Below, piece by piece: positions 33,237 to 42,617 of a stretch of 64,000 nucleotides of DNA. The translations under genes were made by a program, and so were the position numbers. Each line of letters starts with the position of its first letter. Positions within the stretch are counted from its first letter, which is position 1. The notes below the pieces were generated by a model. That model was given only the letters and a program-made list of their open reading frames with translations. It was not told the origin of the DNA and made no database searches. Source of the DNA: Linum tenue. Taxonomy: Eukaryota > Streptophyta > Magnoliopsida > Malpighiales > Linaceae. The stretch spans positions 37,080,495 to 37,144,494 of the forward strand of contig CAMGYJ010000002.1 in the NCBI GenBank assembly GCA_946122785.1, in the 5' to 3' direction.

Positions 33237-33830
33237 TCATTCAACTAGGTAACTCATGGACTAGTAGCTTGATGCTCTACAACTCCAAATCGCCAATCCA
33301 TGAATTAAATGCTCTTGATCTCATGCTAGTATCTAACTGGGGGGTGTTAATTTGAGGCCTCTAAAGGATTTCCAATATCATTAAATCCCTAACCAACATC
33401 CATGGTCCATGACTAACTTGCAATCATCCTAGATTCTCATAAAGATGCAATCTACTACCCTCATCGTTTGAGCATAAATAAAGGTATCATAGAAGGACTG
33501 TGTACCTTCGACAATGACTTGTACTAACTGCTCCGAAGAATGGAGAACTTTGAACTTGATTTCTAGTTGCTAGAGCAAACAAATTTTGCCTAACTTGGAT
33601 GTTCTTATTTTCAAGCTAGAAACCGCTTCTTAAGTAACTTTTTAATCGCTTAAACTCTAACCTTGTGCTCTAGTATAGCTACTATATCAAGCCTATATTT
33701 ATTTATATTCTGCTCTATATTTACCATCATCCATAAATCCTCTTGTGTTCTAGGTAAGGAATTTCATCGCTCTCCACGTCCGTTACCACCTCTACCTCCT
33801 TTCTTCACATTATGAGACATCACATAAGGT
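33237..33830 (-). pseudogene. LINE H relic, ORF2 endonuclease start and ORF1 end
   Basis: Minus-strand continuation of 24005-24708. Matches LINE F for WMLVRDFNDIGNP (GDFNV-type motif, Asp present, Gly replaced by Arg), EHQATSPWVTWLNEQ, LDIVAILEHK and the ORF2 start MKFLT-stop-NTRG, where the conserved Trp has become TAG. Just upstream is a Gly/Lys/Arg-rich ORF1 tail (KKGGRGGNGRGER) whose stop overlaps the ORF2 start as ATGA (33764-33767 inverted). Many stops; dead. Confidence 0.75.
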
Positions 33831-34256
33831 GAACCGCCTAGGGAGAAGTGAAGGTGAGGGTGAAGGGCTCGAGGCGGAGGGAGGAGGATGAAAATGAAGT
33901 AACTACTATGTATAATAGTTACCATAATACCATAATAATTATGTTAGCATGATGCTAACACCAAAAAATATTAGCATTCTATCTGCCATAGGCAGAGATA
34001 GGCCACTTGGCCCTTGACACACGACATAGGTACTTTTGGCGGGGAGGAAAAAATATCACACTTACAAATAACATAAAGATATTTTATCACTACACCACAA
34101 CTCATTACTTGTTCATTAATTGATAAAAAAAACTAATTAATTTATTCATCCCGTTCATGACACTATCATTCAACAACAACTTGTTCATGATGAATTATCT
34201 TGAGTAATGATGGAGACAAAAGTGCATCAATCATATTCATCAGTTTATTTGCTTCT
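33831..34256. other. AT-rich intergenic DNA
   Basis: No gene recognised. A direct/inverted pair, ttagcatgatgctaa at about 33943-33957, is a short palindrome without known role. Confidence 0.45.
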
Positions 34257-34358
34257 AAAACTAGTTGTGAGAAGAAGAAGAACTCCTCTTTTCTCTCTTT
34301 TCTCTCTCCTCTTTTCTCTCTTTTCTCCAGCGATCTAGGGATTTTGTTCCGGGCCTAG

Positions 34359-35600
34359 ATGGCGGCCTCGCCGTCGGGCTCGTCGCCGTCGGGCTCGTCG
34401 CCGTCGGGCTCGTCGCCTACTGGCGAGGGTGTCTCTTGGGCTCAGTTGTTCGAGGTTTCCCCTGAGAATCGACTTCGTTTTCATCCGCCGGAGAAGGTGA
34501 AGGATGGATTCAGGCTTCCGAAGGAGGTCAAAGAAAAGGGTGCGGAGAGGTGGAAGAACTCGTTGATTGGTCAGTTTGTGGGCAGTCGACCGGAGATTCC
34601 AGCTCTTCAGACATGGGCGAACAAGTTATGGGGGAGAGATGGGTTGGTGCGGGTCTCTCGATTTGGTACGAAGCTCATAGTTTTCCAGTTCCCATCGGCG
34701 GCATCTTGTGACTGGGTTTTCCGTTCAGGCCCCTGGCATCATAGAGGTAACCCTATCTTCTTCAGGAAGTGGCACCCTGGTATTCAGCCTGTCATCCCCC
34801 GGGTAGAAACCCTTCCTATATGGGTGAAAATCTGGGGATTACCGTTGGAATATGTGGCGCAGGAAGGGTTGGAATGGGTGACTAGTACTCTGGGGAAGCC
34901 GCTTTGGATGGACCAGAAGACAAGAGTGGGTGGTCAATTGGGTTTTTCTCGAGCCTGTATCGAGATGAAGGCAGATTGTGAATTTCCGGCTCGTGTCAAG
35001 TTTTATCCAGATGATGATCCGGGATTTGAGGTGGGGATTGAGTATGGTAACTTGCCAAAAGTCTGTGCTAAGTGTGGTGTGTTTGGGCACTGTTGTGGAG
35101 GTGAGGGGGTGGAACCAGAGAAGGTTTGGAAGCAAAAGCAGGGTCAGCAGGCTGATGGTACAGAGGCGCAGGAGGGGGTAGTCGATGAGATTTTTTGTGA
35201 TGCGTTGACTGATGAGGAGGGAGCAGGAATTGAGGTTGCTAATCAGGTGGTTGGGGATTTAGATGTTGGAAATGTTGGGATTCAGGCACAGGGGATGGAC
35301 TCTCCGCTAATTTTGGGTGACAAGGGCTCTCCGTCTTCTACAGTAAGTCCTTCTCTGAGCTTTGCAGCTGTGGTTCGAGGGTCTCCAAGCGAAGGAGATT
35401 CGAGGGCTAACGTTACAAAGCAGAAAGAGTCTCCTCCTCCGGATAACTCTGGGGTGCAGGGGAGATCTGATACACTTCCTCAAGAGCAGAAAGTTGGTGA
35501 GGGGAAGGGTAAGAAGATTTGGATTGAAGAGGCTCAGGCTGATTTTCAGGTGGTGAGAAGAGGGGGTAAGGGTGGAAAGGGGAAGAAGCGTAAATCATGA
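34359..35600 (+). CDS. LINE ORF1, DUF4283/zinc-knuckle RNA-binding protein
   Basis: 413 codons. It begins with an SPSGSSPSGS repeat (34365-34415). Residues about 50-180 fit the plant DUF4283 domain (RWKNSLIGQFVGSRPEI..., VFRSGPWHHRGNPIFFRKWHPG, LPIWVKIWGLPLEY). At about residue 235 the zinc knuckle reads CAKCGVFGH, but the final Cys of CX2CX4HX4C is not at the expected place (CCGGE follows His), so the knuckle may be altered. The rest is a low-complexity tail ending in a Gly/Lys-rich stretch. ORF1 proteins of plant LINEs bind the element RNA to form the transposition complex. The start ATG is the first after the CT-rich leader. Confidence 0.88.
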   Translation: MAASPSGSSPSGSSPSGSSPTGEGVSWAQLFEVSPENRLRFHPPEKVKDGFRLPKEVKEKGAERWKNSLIGQFVGSRPEIPALQTWANKLWGRDGLVRVSRFGTKLIVFQFPSAASCDWVFRSGPWHHRGNPIFFRKWHPGIQPVIPRVETLPIWVKIWGLPLEYVAQEGLEWVTSTLGKPLWMDQKTRVGGQLGFSRACIEMKADCEFPARVKFYPDDDPGFEVGIEYGNLPKVCAKCGVFGHCCGGEGVEPEKVWKQKQGQQADGTEAQEGVVDEIFCDALTDEEGAGIEVANQVVGDLDVGNVGIQAQGMDSPLILGDKGSPSSTVSPSLSFAAVVRGSPSEGDSRANVTKQKESPPPDNSGVQGRSDTLPQEQKVGEGKGKKIWIEEAQADFQVVRRGGKGGKGKKRKS

Positions 35601-38600
35601 AGATGCTGACCTGGAACACTAGGGGGTTTGTAGCAGATAGTAAATATACTGATATAAGTAGGAAGATAAATAAGTATGGTGTTAGTATAGTAGCTATTCT
35701 AGAACCAAGAATAAGGAAGAAGGAGGAGGCTAAGTTTTTGAGTAAGCGGTTTAAGGAGTGGGATAGTAAGATTGTTTATAATTCTGATAATCTTGGGAAA
35801 ATATGGTTGACATGGAAGAAGGAGGCTCCATTGAGGGTCCTGCATAGCTCTGATCAGTTCATACATGTCTTGGTAAACTCTGTAGTACCTTACTTTGCCA
35901 CTTTTGTTTATGCATCGAATGAGGAAAGAGACAGAAGGGTGTTATTTGAAGACCTGAGAAGAATTAAAGTAGTGGGGATGCCATGGATGATTTCTGGTGA
36001 TTTCAATGTCATCAGGAACCCTGCAGAAACATCCACTGTTTCGAGCATGACTGCCCACATGAAAGAGTTTGATAGTTGGATACTGGAATTGGAAATGGAA
36101 GATCATCAGGCAACAGGGCCTTGGTTTACCTGGCTAAACAAGCAGGATGCCCGTCCTATTGCAAAGAAGTTGGATAGGGTTATGGTCAATTTTGATTGGT
36201 TAGATAAGATTGCAGGTAGCACTGCTCATTTCCAAAAACCTGGAATTTCAGATCATTGTCCCATTTTGGTGGAGACTGAAGCAATGCAAAAGTCACTACC
36301 AAAACCGTTCAAGTTTTTCAGGTTTTGGACTGCTCATCCAAAATTTGATCAGCTGCTGAAGGAGGCATGGGAGTCTGGAGTGTCTGGTCCTCCTATGATC
36401 AGGGTTTACAAGAAGCTTCGCATTCTTAAGAAATCACTTAGACAGCTCAACAGGGAAGAGTACTCGGAGTTAAGGGACAGGGTTAAGCAGAAGGAAATGG
36501 AATTGGAGGAGGTACAGGGTGTTGCTCTACATAACCCTTCCAGTGACATTTTTGAAAAAGAGGCTGGATTAGCTAAAGATTTTAGCATGTTGCTTCAGGC
36601 TGAGGAATCTTTCTTGAGACTCAAGTCTAGAGAGATCTGGCTTAAGAAGGGAGATTCTAACTCTCCATTTTTTCATCGCTCCTTGAAAACAAGACAGAGG
36701 CGTAATACCATTACTATGCTGAAGGATGAAAATGGAAATAAGGTAACTGACTTGAAGCAGATGGGGGAAGTTGCAGAAGGTTTTTACAAAAAATTGTTGG
36801 GACAGAAGGATGAGGGGGTGAAAGCAGAGTCTGATGAGTTCTATACAGAGTTAATCAGAAAGAGAGTTCCAATAGAGAATGATCTTTGTGCACCTGTTAC
36901 CTCTGAAGAAATCAAAATGGTGGTCTTTGGAATGAATGGGGACAAGAGCCCTGGGCCAGATGGATACTCAGCAGCCTTTTTTCAACATGCTTGGCCGGTT
37001 ATAGGAGACGAGGTAACTCTTGCTGTTAAGTCCTGTTTTCTTGAAAGTAGAATGCCAAGGGAGGTGAATGCAACTATCTTAGCCTTGATCCCTAAGATAC
37101 AGAATCCTGATGAAATGCGTTTCTTTAGGCCAATCTCGTGTTGCAACACAATTTATAAGATTATTGCAAAAATTGTGGCTAATAGACTTAGAACTCAGCT
37201 CCCTCATTTGATTAGTCTGAATCAGACAGCCTTTATACAAGGAAGATCTATTGGGGATAATATCTTATTGGCCCATGAACTAGTGCATAAGTATGCACAA
37301 AAGAATGTTTCTCCAAGGTGTGCCCTGAAAATTGATTTAATGAAGGCATTCGACTCAGTTGATTGGGACTTTATTTTCTCAGTTTTACAGCACATGGGTT
37401 TCCCTGATCAGTTTATAAGCTGGATTAAAATGTGTGTTGGAACCCCAATGCTTAGTGTAGGGTTGAATGGGGGACTAGTTGGGTATTTCTCTGCAAGTAA
37501 AGGGTTGAGGCAGGGATGCCCATTATCACCCTATCTGTTTGTGATTGCCATGGAAATCTTTACATGTCTGATTGATAGAGAGGCTAAGAAGGGGCATTTC
37601 CCTTTCCATCCTATGTGCAAAAAAGTGGGCCTGACCCATCTCTGTTTTGCTGATGATTTGTTAGTGTTTTCGGATGGGTCAAATTATGGTTTTCAGAGAC
37701 TTAATGAGATTCTAACAAGATTTAGGATGTTGTCTGGTCTGAAAGTGAATCCTAGCAAATGTGAATTATTCTTTGGGGGGATATCTGGATCTGAGCAGAA
37801 GGTTAGGGCAGATAGATATGGGTTTGCACTGGGTAGATTCCCTGTGAGGTATCTTGGGGTCCCTTTGTCCTCTGGAAAGCTTACAGTTGCTGCTTGTAGA
37901 CCTCTTATTGACAAAATTGTAGCTCGGATCAATAGTTGGAAAACCAAGTTTCTCTCCTATGCTGGTAGAGTTGAATTGGTGAGTTCAGTCCTCTATAGCC
38001 TTCATCAATATTGGATGGCGGTTTTTCTCCTTCCCAAAGCAGTTATAAAAGAGGTAGAGAATATATGCAGCAACTTTCTTTGGGGTGTGGGTCAGAATGG
38101 GAGGGTCAGAGCAACAATAGGGTGGAAAAATTTGACTTTTCCAAAGAAGGAGGGAGGTTTAGGTCTGAGAGACCTAAGCACCTGGAACACAGCTTGTATC
38201 ACAAGACACATCTGGCTCATTCTTATGCAACATGGATCATTATGGGTGGCTTGGATTAGTTTGTATAAACTGAAAGGTCAGGGACTGTGGGAGTATGGTG
38301 GAGGTTCAGGGTCCTGGAACTGGAAAAGAATATTGAAAGCCAGGCATAAGGTTCAGGGGTATTTCCATCAGCAAGGGCAGCAGGTGTTTTGGGATCAGGA
38401 AAAGATGGAAAGATACTCTATCAAGAAGGTTTGGAATACTCTGAGACCTAGAAGACAAGAGGTAGACTGGTATAGAATTTTGTGGCAGGGGGCTTCTATA
38501 CCGAGGAATAGGTTTATTGCTTGGCTTATTCTTAATCAGGTAATCTCAACCAAGGAGAGGATGATCAAATGGGGCTACTCGGGCAACCTTGGCTGTGTTT

Positions 38601-38929
38601 TCTGTAATTGCCTTCTTGAAACATGTGACCACCTATTTGCAGAATGTGTCTTTTACAGGGAGTTGAAGTTTAAATTGTATGGGAGAAGATATGCAGTCTC
38701 GTCCTCATTGAGCTGTGAGATAAGTTGGGTAAAGCTGAAGTTTGGATCTCAGTCGCATGAAGCTCAAGCAGGTAGAGCGATGTGGCACAGTTTAATTAGC
38801 CAAATTTGGCGAGAGAGGTGTTGCAGGGTTTACACGGGTGTGTGCAGGGACAGAGATGGATTATGCAGGATTATTAGAGAGGAGACTTCTGTGATTTTTG
38901 GTAGTCAGGTAGTAGAATTACTTGTATAG
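35597..38929 (+). CDS. LINE ORF2, endonuclease-reverse transcriptase
   Basis: 1110 codons, starting in the ATGA overlap with ORF1. Residues about 1-230 are an apurinic-type endonuclease (LTWNTRG, ILEPR, GDFNVIRNP near 133, SDHCPI near 220). A helical linker follows (IWLKKGDSNSPFFHRSLK). RT runs from PGPDGYSAAFF (about 452) through QTAFIQGRSIGDNILLAHE, KIDLMKAFDSVDW, RQGCPLSPYLF to the catalytic FADDLLVFSDG (about 683). The C-terminus has the plant zf-RVT domain (WNTLRPRRQEVDW..., CVFCNCLLETCDHLFAEC). The enzyme nicks the target and copies the RNA onto it (target-primed reverse transcription). No stop or obvious missing motif; it could be active. Confidence 0.93.
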   Translation: MKMLTWNTRGFVADSKYTDISRKINKYGVSIVAILEPRIRKKEEAKFLSKRFKEWDSKIVYNSDNLGKIWLTWKKEAPLRVLHSSDQFIHVLVNSVVPYFATFVYASNEERDRRVLFEDLRRIKVVGMPWMISGDFNVIRNPAETSTVSSMTAHMKEFDSWILELEMEDHQATGPWFTWLNKQDARPIAKKLDRVMVNFDWLDKIAGSTAHFQKPGISDHCPILVETEAMQKSLPKPFKFFRFWTAHPKFDQLLKEAWESGVSGPPMIRVYKKLRILKKSLRQLNREEYSELRDRVKQKEMELEEVQGVALHNPSSDIFEKEAGLAKDFSMLLQAEESFLRLKSREIWLKKGDSNSPFFHRSLKTRQRRNTITMLKDENGNKVTDLKQMGEVAEGFYKKLLGQKDEGVKAESDEFYTELIRKRVPIENDLCAPVTSEEIKMVVFGMNGDKSPGPDGYSAAFFQHAWPVIGDEVTLAVKSCFLESRMPREVNATILALIPKIQNPDEMRFFRPISCCNTIYKIIAKIVANRLRTQLPHLISLNQTAFIQGRSIGDNILLAHELVHKYAQKNVSPRCALKIDLMKAFDSVDWDFIFSVLQHMGFPDQFISWIKMCVGTPMLSVGLNGGLVGYFSASKGLRQGCPLSPYLFVIAMEIFTCLIDREAKKGHFPFHPMCKKVGLTHLCFADDLLVFSDGSNYGFQRLNEILTRFRMLSGLKVNPSKCELFFGGISGSEQKVRADRYGFALGRFPVRYLGVPLSSGKLTVAACRPLIDKIVARINSWKTKFLSYAGRVELVSSVLYSLHQYWMAVFLLPKAVIKEVENICSNFLWGVGQNGRVRATIGWKNLTFPKKEGGLGLRDLSTWNTACITRHIWLILMQHGSLWVAWISLYKLKGQGLWEYGGGSGSWNWKRILKARHKVQGYFHQQGQQVFWDQEKMERYSIKKVWNTLRPRRQEVDWYRILWQGASIPRNRFIAWLILNQVISTKERMIKWGYSGNLGCVFCNCLLETCDHLFAECVFYRELKFKLYGRRYAVSSSLSCEISWVKLKFGSQSHEAQAGRAMWHSLISQIWRERCCRVYTGVCRDRDGLCRIIREETSVIFGSQVVELLV

Positions 38930-39041
38930 GTTATTAAACTCTTTTTCTCCTAACTAGTAAGGATGTTACTAGTACTTTCTTTTTGATGGAATGAGAAGAT
39001 ACCCGATTCATCAAAAAAAAAAAAAAAAAAACTAGTTGTGA

Positions 39042-40129
39042 TTCTACATGTTGCAACTGTAATATAAGTGTAGAAAGAGAGTTTTTAAGTTGAGATATAT
39101 TAAGAAAAAGTTTCTAAGTTGAATTAGCGATCAGTTTATTAATGATTGCTTAGTAGGATACACTGAAAGAGACTTACTTGAGAGTTTAGATAACCAATAT
39201 ATTTTTCATAATTTTTAGAATATGAAAACTCTGGCGTGGTTGTTTATGCAAACAATAATTGTATTAATAGGTTATTTTTTATCTATGAATGAATTATTTA
39301 AATATTATTAGTTTTAATTATATTTATTAAATATATATTTATATTATGAAAAGAAGGCATAGTTATTTCAAATTCTGCCACTGCTCTCCTATTTCTATAA
39401 CGGTTGAGATGACAAAATCCGAATAAACAAAATTTTGCACAATGGGTAACACCTACTCAAACTAAACGAAGAATGAATATGTTCATTAAATAATTGAAAT
39501 ATGGAAGCAACCTTAACTTTTTCCATGATATTTGAATCGCATAGTTGAGAGTACTGTATATTGCTAATTTGGCCTAGCATATATGTAATGTGGGTTGATT
39601 TTACCGATTGAATGCATAGCACAAATGCACGATGGTAGGAGTAGGACAGGACCCTCTTTCTATTTTCAAAGCCTGCTAGCAGGCTTGCACTTACAAATCA
39701 AATCTAATCTAATCATCCCCTCCTTTCTTCAATGAACTTGACCACTTGGTTAATTCTCCATCGCCCGATCGATGGGCCTCTTGCCATCTTAACTATCTTT
39801 TGCTTTCCCCATTGGTTAGGTCTGCATTATGCTTGGTGAGTTCGCTTTCTGACTAATCTCAATAATTTGACTTGTTTTGAAATAGTCTGTATGAGTTTTA
39901 TATGTGATTTCTTTTTTCTTTAACTCGCCTTTTCTAACAAAAGAATAATTGTAGGCTTTCAGTTTGTTGTAAAACAAAACAAAAGCCACGATCTCTCCAT
40001 CAAAAGCTCTAATATCAAGTTTAACCAACAAATCACTTAGTCTCAATAACTCAATTTATTGGAAAGAGTTTGTATGAGCATGTCATTTCTTTTTCTCTTA
40101 CATAGGGATACCCTATTTTCTCTAGGAGT
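39042..40129. other. AT-rich intergenic DNA
   Basis: No gene seen. Two short tracts (about 39850-39890 and 40035-40075, ctcaataa...gtatgag) resemble the tail of the SINE-like repeat at 40662-40875. Confidence 0.45.
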
Positions 40130-40137
40130 AAGGTTAC

Positions 40138-40579
40138 TAGGGCTGGCTATTTGGATCGGGACCGGATGAAAAACCGGAAACTGGACCGTATAACCCGGAC
40201 CGAGACCGGACCGGGACCGGATAGTAAACAATCCAATCCAATCTTTGGGCTTAGATTTGAGGTAAAAAACCGGATAAAGACCGGATAAGAGAGCTCAACA
40301 CCCAAAACTTAAGGGTAATTTGCATAAACGGTCACAAACCTTTGCATTTAGTACAAAACTTAACCAACTCCTCACCCTTTTAGGCCTTAGGCGACTCAAA
40401 TTCCCACAATCTCAATATAAAATCAAGACCGAATTGGGACCGGACCGGGTCAAGACCGGACCGGATCAAGACCGGACTGTATCCAATCCAATCTTCGGTC
40501 CTTATATTTTCAAAAAAACCGGACTGGACCGGATCAATTTGGGCCAATTTAACCGGACCGGACCGTATAGCCACCCCTA
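40138..40579. mobile_element. hAT-type MITE with CCGGACCGG-rich ends
   Basis: 442 bp. Ends TAGGGCTGGCTATTTGG and, inverted, TAGGGGTGGCTATACGG, flanked by the 8-bp duplication aaggttac (40130-40137 and 40580-40587). Eight-base duplications and TAGGG ends fit the hAT superfamily. Both halves are dense in GACCGG/CCGGAC repeats, the arrangement of subterminal transposase sites. No transposase. Confidence 0.82.
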
Positions 40580-40661
40580 AAGGTTACTATCTCAACCATG
40601 TACTGCTATATTAGAATTTGATTGTTTCCTAGCTAGGTATGTGTGTATCGGTATATCTCTT

Positions 40662-40875
40662 GTCAAGAACCAGTTGCTCCCAATAACTCGAGTTGTTGGG
40701 AGAGTTTCAATCGTGGATCATATACCACAACACTAACACGCCCCCTCAAACGAAAGCCACTCACAAGGGCTTGAAGTTTGCACAGGTCTGAAGGCAAGAA
40801 TACCATGTGCTTAACAAATTGGGGCCACCGGGAATCGAACACAAGACCTCTCGGTCACAGAAGGCTCTGATACCA
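40662..40875 (-). repeat. tRNA-like SINE-type repeat, abutting the copia LTR
   Basis: On the minus strand it begins TGGTATCAGAGCC (box A-like, also the copia primer-site sequence), then GTGTTCGATTCCCGG (box B) about 34 bases later, then a body with ttgttaagcacatggtatt, gggggcgtgttag and aactcgagttattggg, ending near ttcttgacaa. A diverged copy of the body is at 57430-57625. No A tail or duplication could be fixed, so the SINE label is tentative. Confidence 0.45.
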
Positions 40876-41133
40876 TGTCAATCGTATCAATCTTAAGATA
40901 TAATCAACACAGAACACCAAGATTACGTGGTTTCCCCAACGATGTTGATCGTTGAGACTAGTCCACGGGAGAAGGTAGTGATCTCTTATTCACGTTCACC
41001 AAAAGCATACAATGGCCGAAACCCCTCTATCAACATATATACACAGCTGCTGCCCAAGCCCTAACCCACGTCAGAAAGGAAAATATTTACATGGCTAATT
41101 ACAAAAAGGTACTTAAACCTTTAACTTCTAACA
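40876..41133 (-). repeat. 3' LTR of the copia element
   Basis: 258 bp, near-identical to 45865-46122. The polypurine tract (ttgagggaggg on the minus strand) is at about 41134-41145. Confidence 0.9.
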
Positions 41134-41660
41134 CCCTCCCTCAAATTGATGGTGCTTACGCAACATCAATTTGTGAGCCAGAAACCAATGTCGTGCAGAA
41201 GCAACTACCTTAGTCAAAAAATATGTAGTTTGATCCTCTGACGTGATATAAGCATGCTCAATAGTACCCTCTGCTACTAACTGCCGAATATAGTGCACAT
41301 GTACCTCTATATGTTTTGTGCGATCATGGAGAACAGGGTTGGTTGCTATGCGAATCACACTCGTGTTATCAGCATAGAGACGTATCGGAGTTCGGAATAC
41401 TACACCAAAGTCAGTAAACAAGCGTTGAAGCCATTCTAACTCATAAGTGACCTCATAGACCGATACTCCGCTTCAGTAGATGACTTCGCTACCCGATCGT
41501 GTTTCTTACAGCGCCAAGAAACAAAAGACTGTCCGAACTTCACACACCAACCCGACGTCGATCGTCGTGTATCTAGGCAACCTGCATAGTCAGCATCAGC
41601 ATACCCCTCCAAAATGGAACTACCACCCTTAGGAAAATACAATCCCAAGGTCTGTGTGCC
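41128..41660 (-). pseudogene. Copia RNase H
   Basis: Two frames: GYADADYAGCLDTRRSTSGWCVKFG...WRCKKHDRVAKSSTEAEYRSM (41436-41648), then LYADNTSVIRIATNPVLHDRTKHIEV (41128-41421), split by a frameshift near 41440. The Asp and Glu of the RNase H core are visible (YADAD, STEAEY, YADN). Non-functional as read. Confidence 0.85.
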
Positions 41661-41693
41661 TTGGAGATACAGGAGAATGCGCTGAACAGCACG

Positions 41694-42617
41694 TCAATGA
41701 TGAGTACGTGGGGTAGACATGTACTGGCTGACAACCTGTACTGCATAAGCAATGTCAGGACGCGTGTGAGTGAGATAAATCAGACTCCCCACTATACTGC
41801 GATATAGCGTACCATCTGAAAGTAACTCGCCCGACGACCGTGTTAACTTCAAATTTTGCTCCATCGGCGTAGGACACGAGTCACAAGTATCCATTTGTGC
41901 CTCCTCCAAGAGGTCAACAATATACTTTCGTTGACACACATGAATACCTGTTGCCGATCTATCAAATTCCAAGCCCAAAAAATAAGATAGTGTACCCAGT
42001 TCCTTGAGGTTGAACGCATCCCGGAGAGTAGCCTTAAGAAGTCCTATCCCCGCCTGATCATTGCCACTAATGATCATATCATCAACATAAATGAGGAGGA
42101 CAATGATGCCACAATTAGTATGACGAAGAAACAGAGAGGGATCATTCTGACTCTGCACAAAGCCTGCCCTAAGAACCGTACTCTGGAACTTCTCAAACCA
42201 AGCGCGAGGAGCCTGCTTTAGACCATTCAGGGAGCAACAAAGACGACAAACCATGGTCTTATCTCCCTTAGAGTAACCCGGTGGATGTTCCATGTAGACA
42301 GTCTCCTTAAGTTCCCCATGCAGAAAGGTATTCTTAACATCCAACTGTATTAGTGGCCAATCTTGCATAGCTACAACAGCAATGAGACTCCGAACAGTTT
42401 GCATCTTAGCCACTGGAGCAAACGTCTCCTCATAGTCAACTCCAAACTGCTGTCTGAATCCTTGAGCCACGACACGAGCCTTATGACGCTCAAGGGACCC
42501 ATCCGGAAGAAACTTGAGTGCATATACCCAACGGCTCCCAATAACAGTCATCTCAGGACGGCGAGGAAATAAATCCCATGTGTGTTGAGCCTCCAATGCC
42601 TCAGTTTCAGTGTCCAT
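41694..42617 (-). pseudogene. Copia reverse transcriptase
   Basis: 307-codon open frame: [78 protein letters not shown] and the catalytic LLIYVDDMIISG. It ends early at a TGA (41694-41696) before RILLYLQGT, where RNase H would continue. RT itself is complete in sequence, but the polyprotein is broken on both sides. Confidence 0.88.

Larger units (their letters stand above)
34271..39030 (+). mobile_element. LINE F: full-length L1-type retrotransposon with intact ORFs
   Basis: About 4.76 kb between a target duplication aaaactagttgtga at 34257-34270 and 39028-39041 (the first bases merge with the tail), with an 18-base A tail at 39013-39030. A CT/GA-rich 5' leader (34271-34358) precedes ORF1. 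ORF1 and ORF2 are both uninterrupted and overlap as ATGA. The perfect duplication, clean tail and open frames point to recent insertion. Confidence 0.92.
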
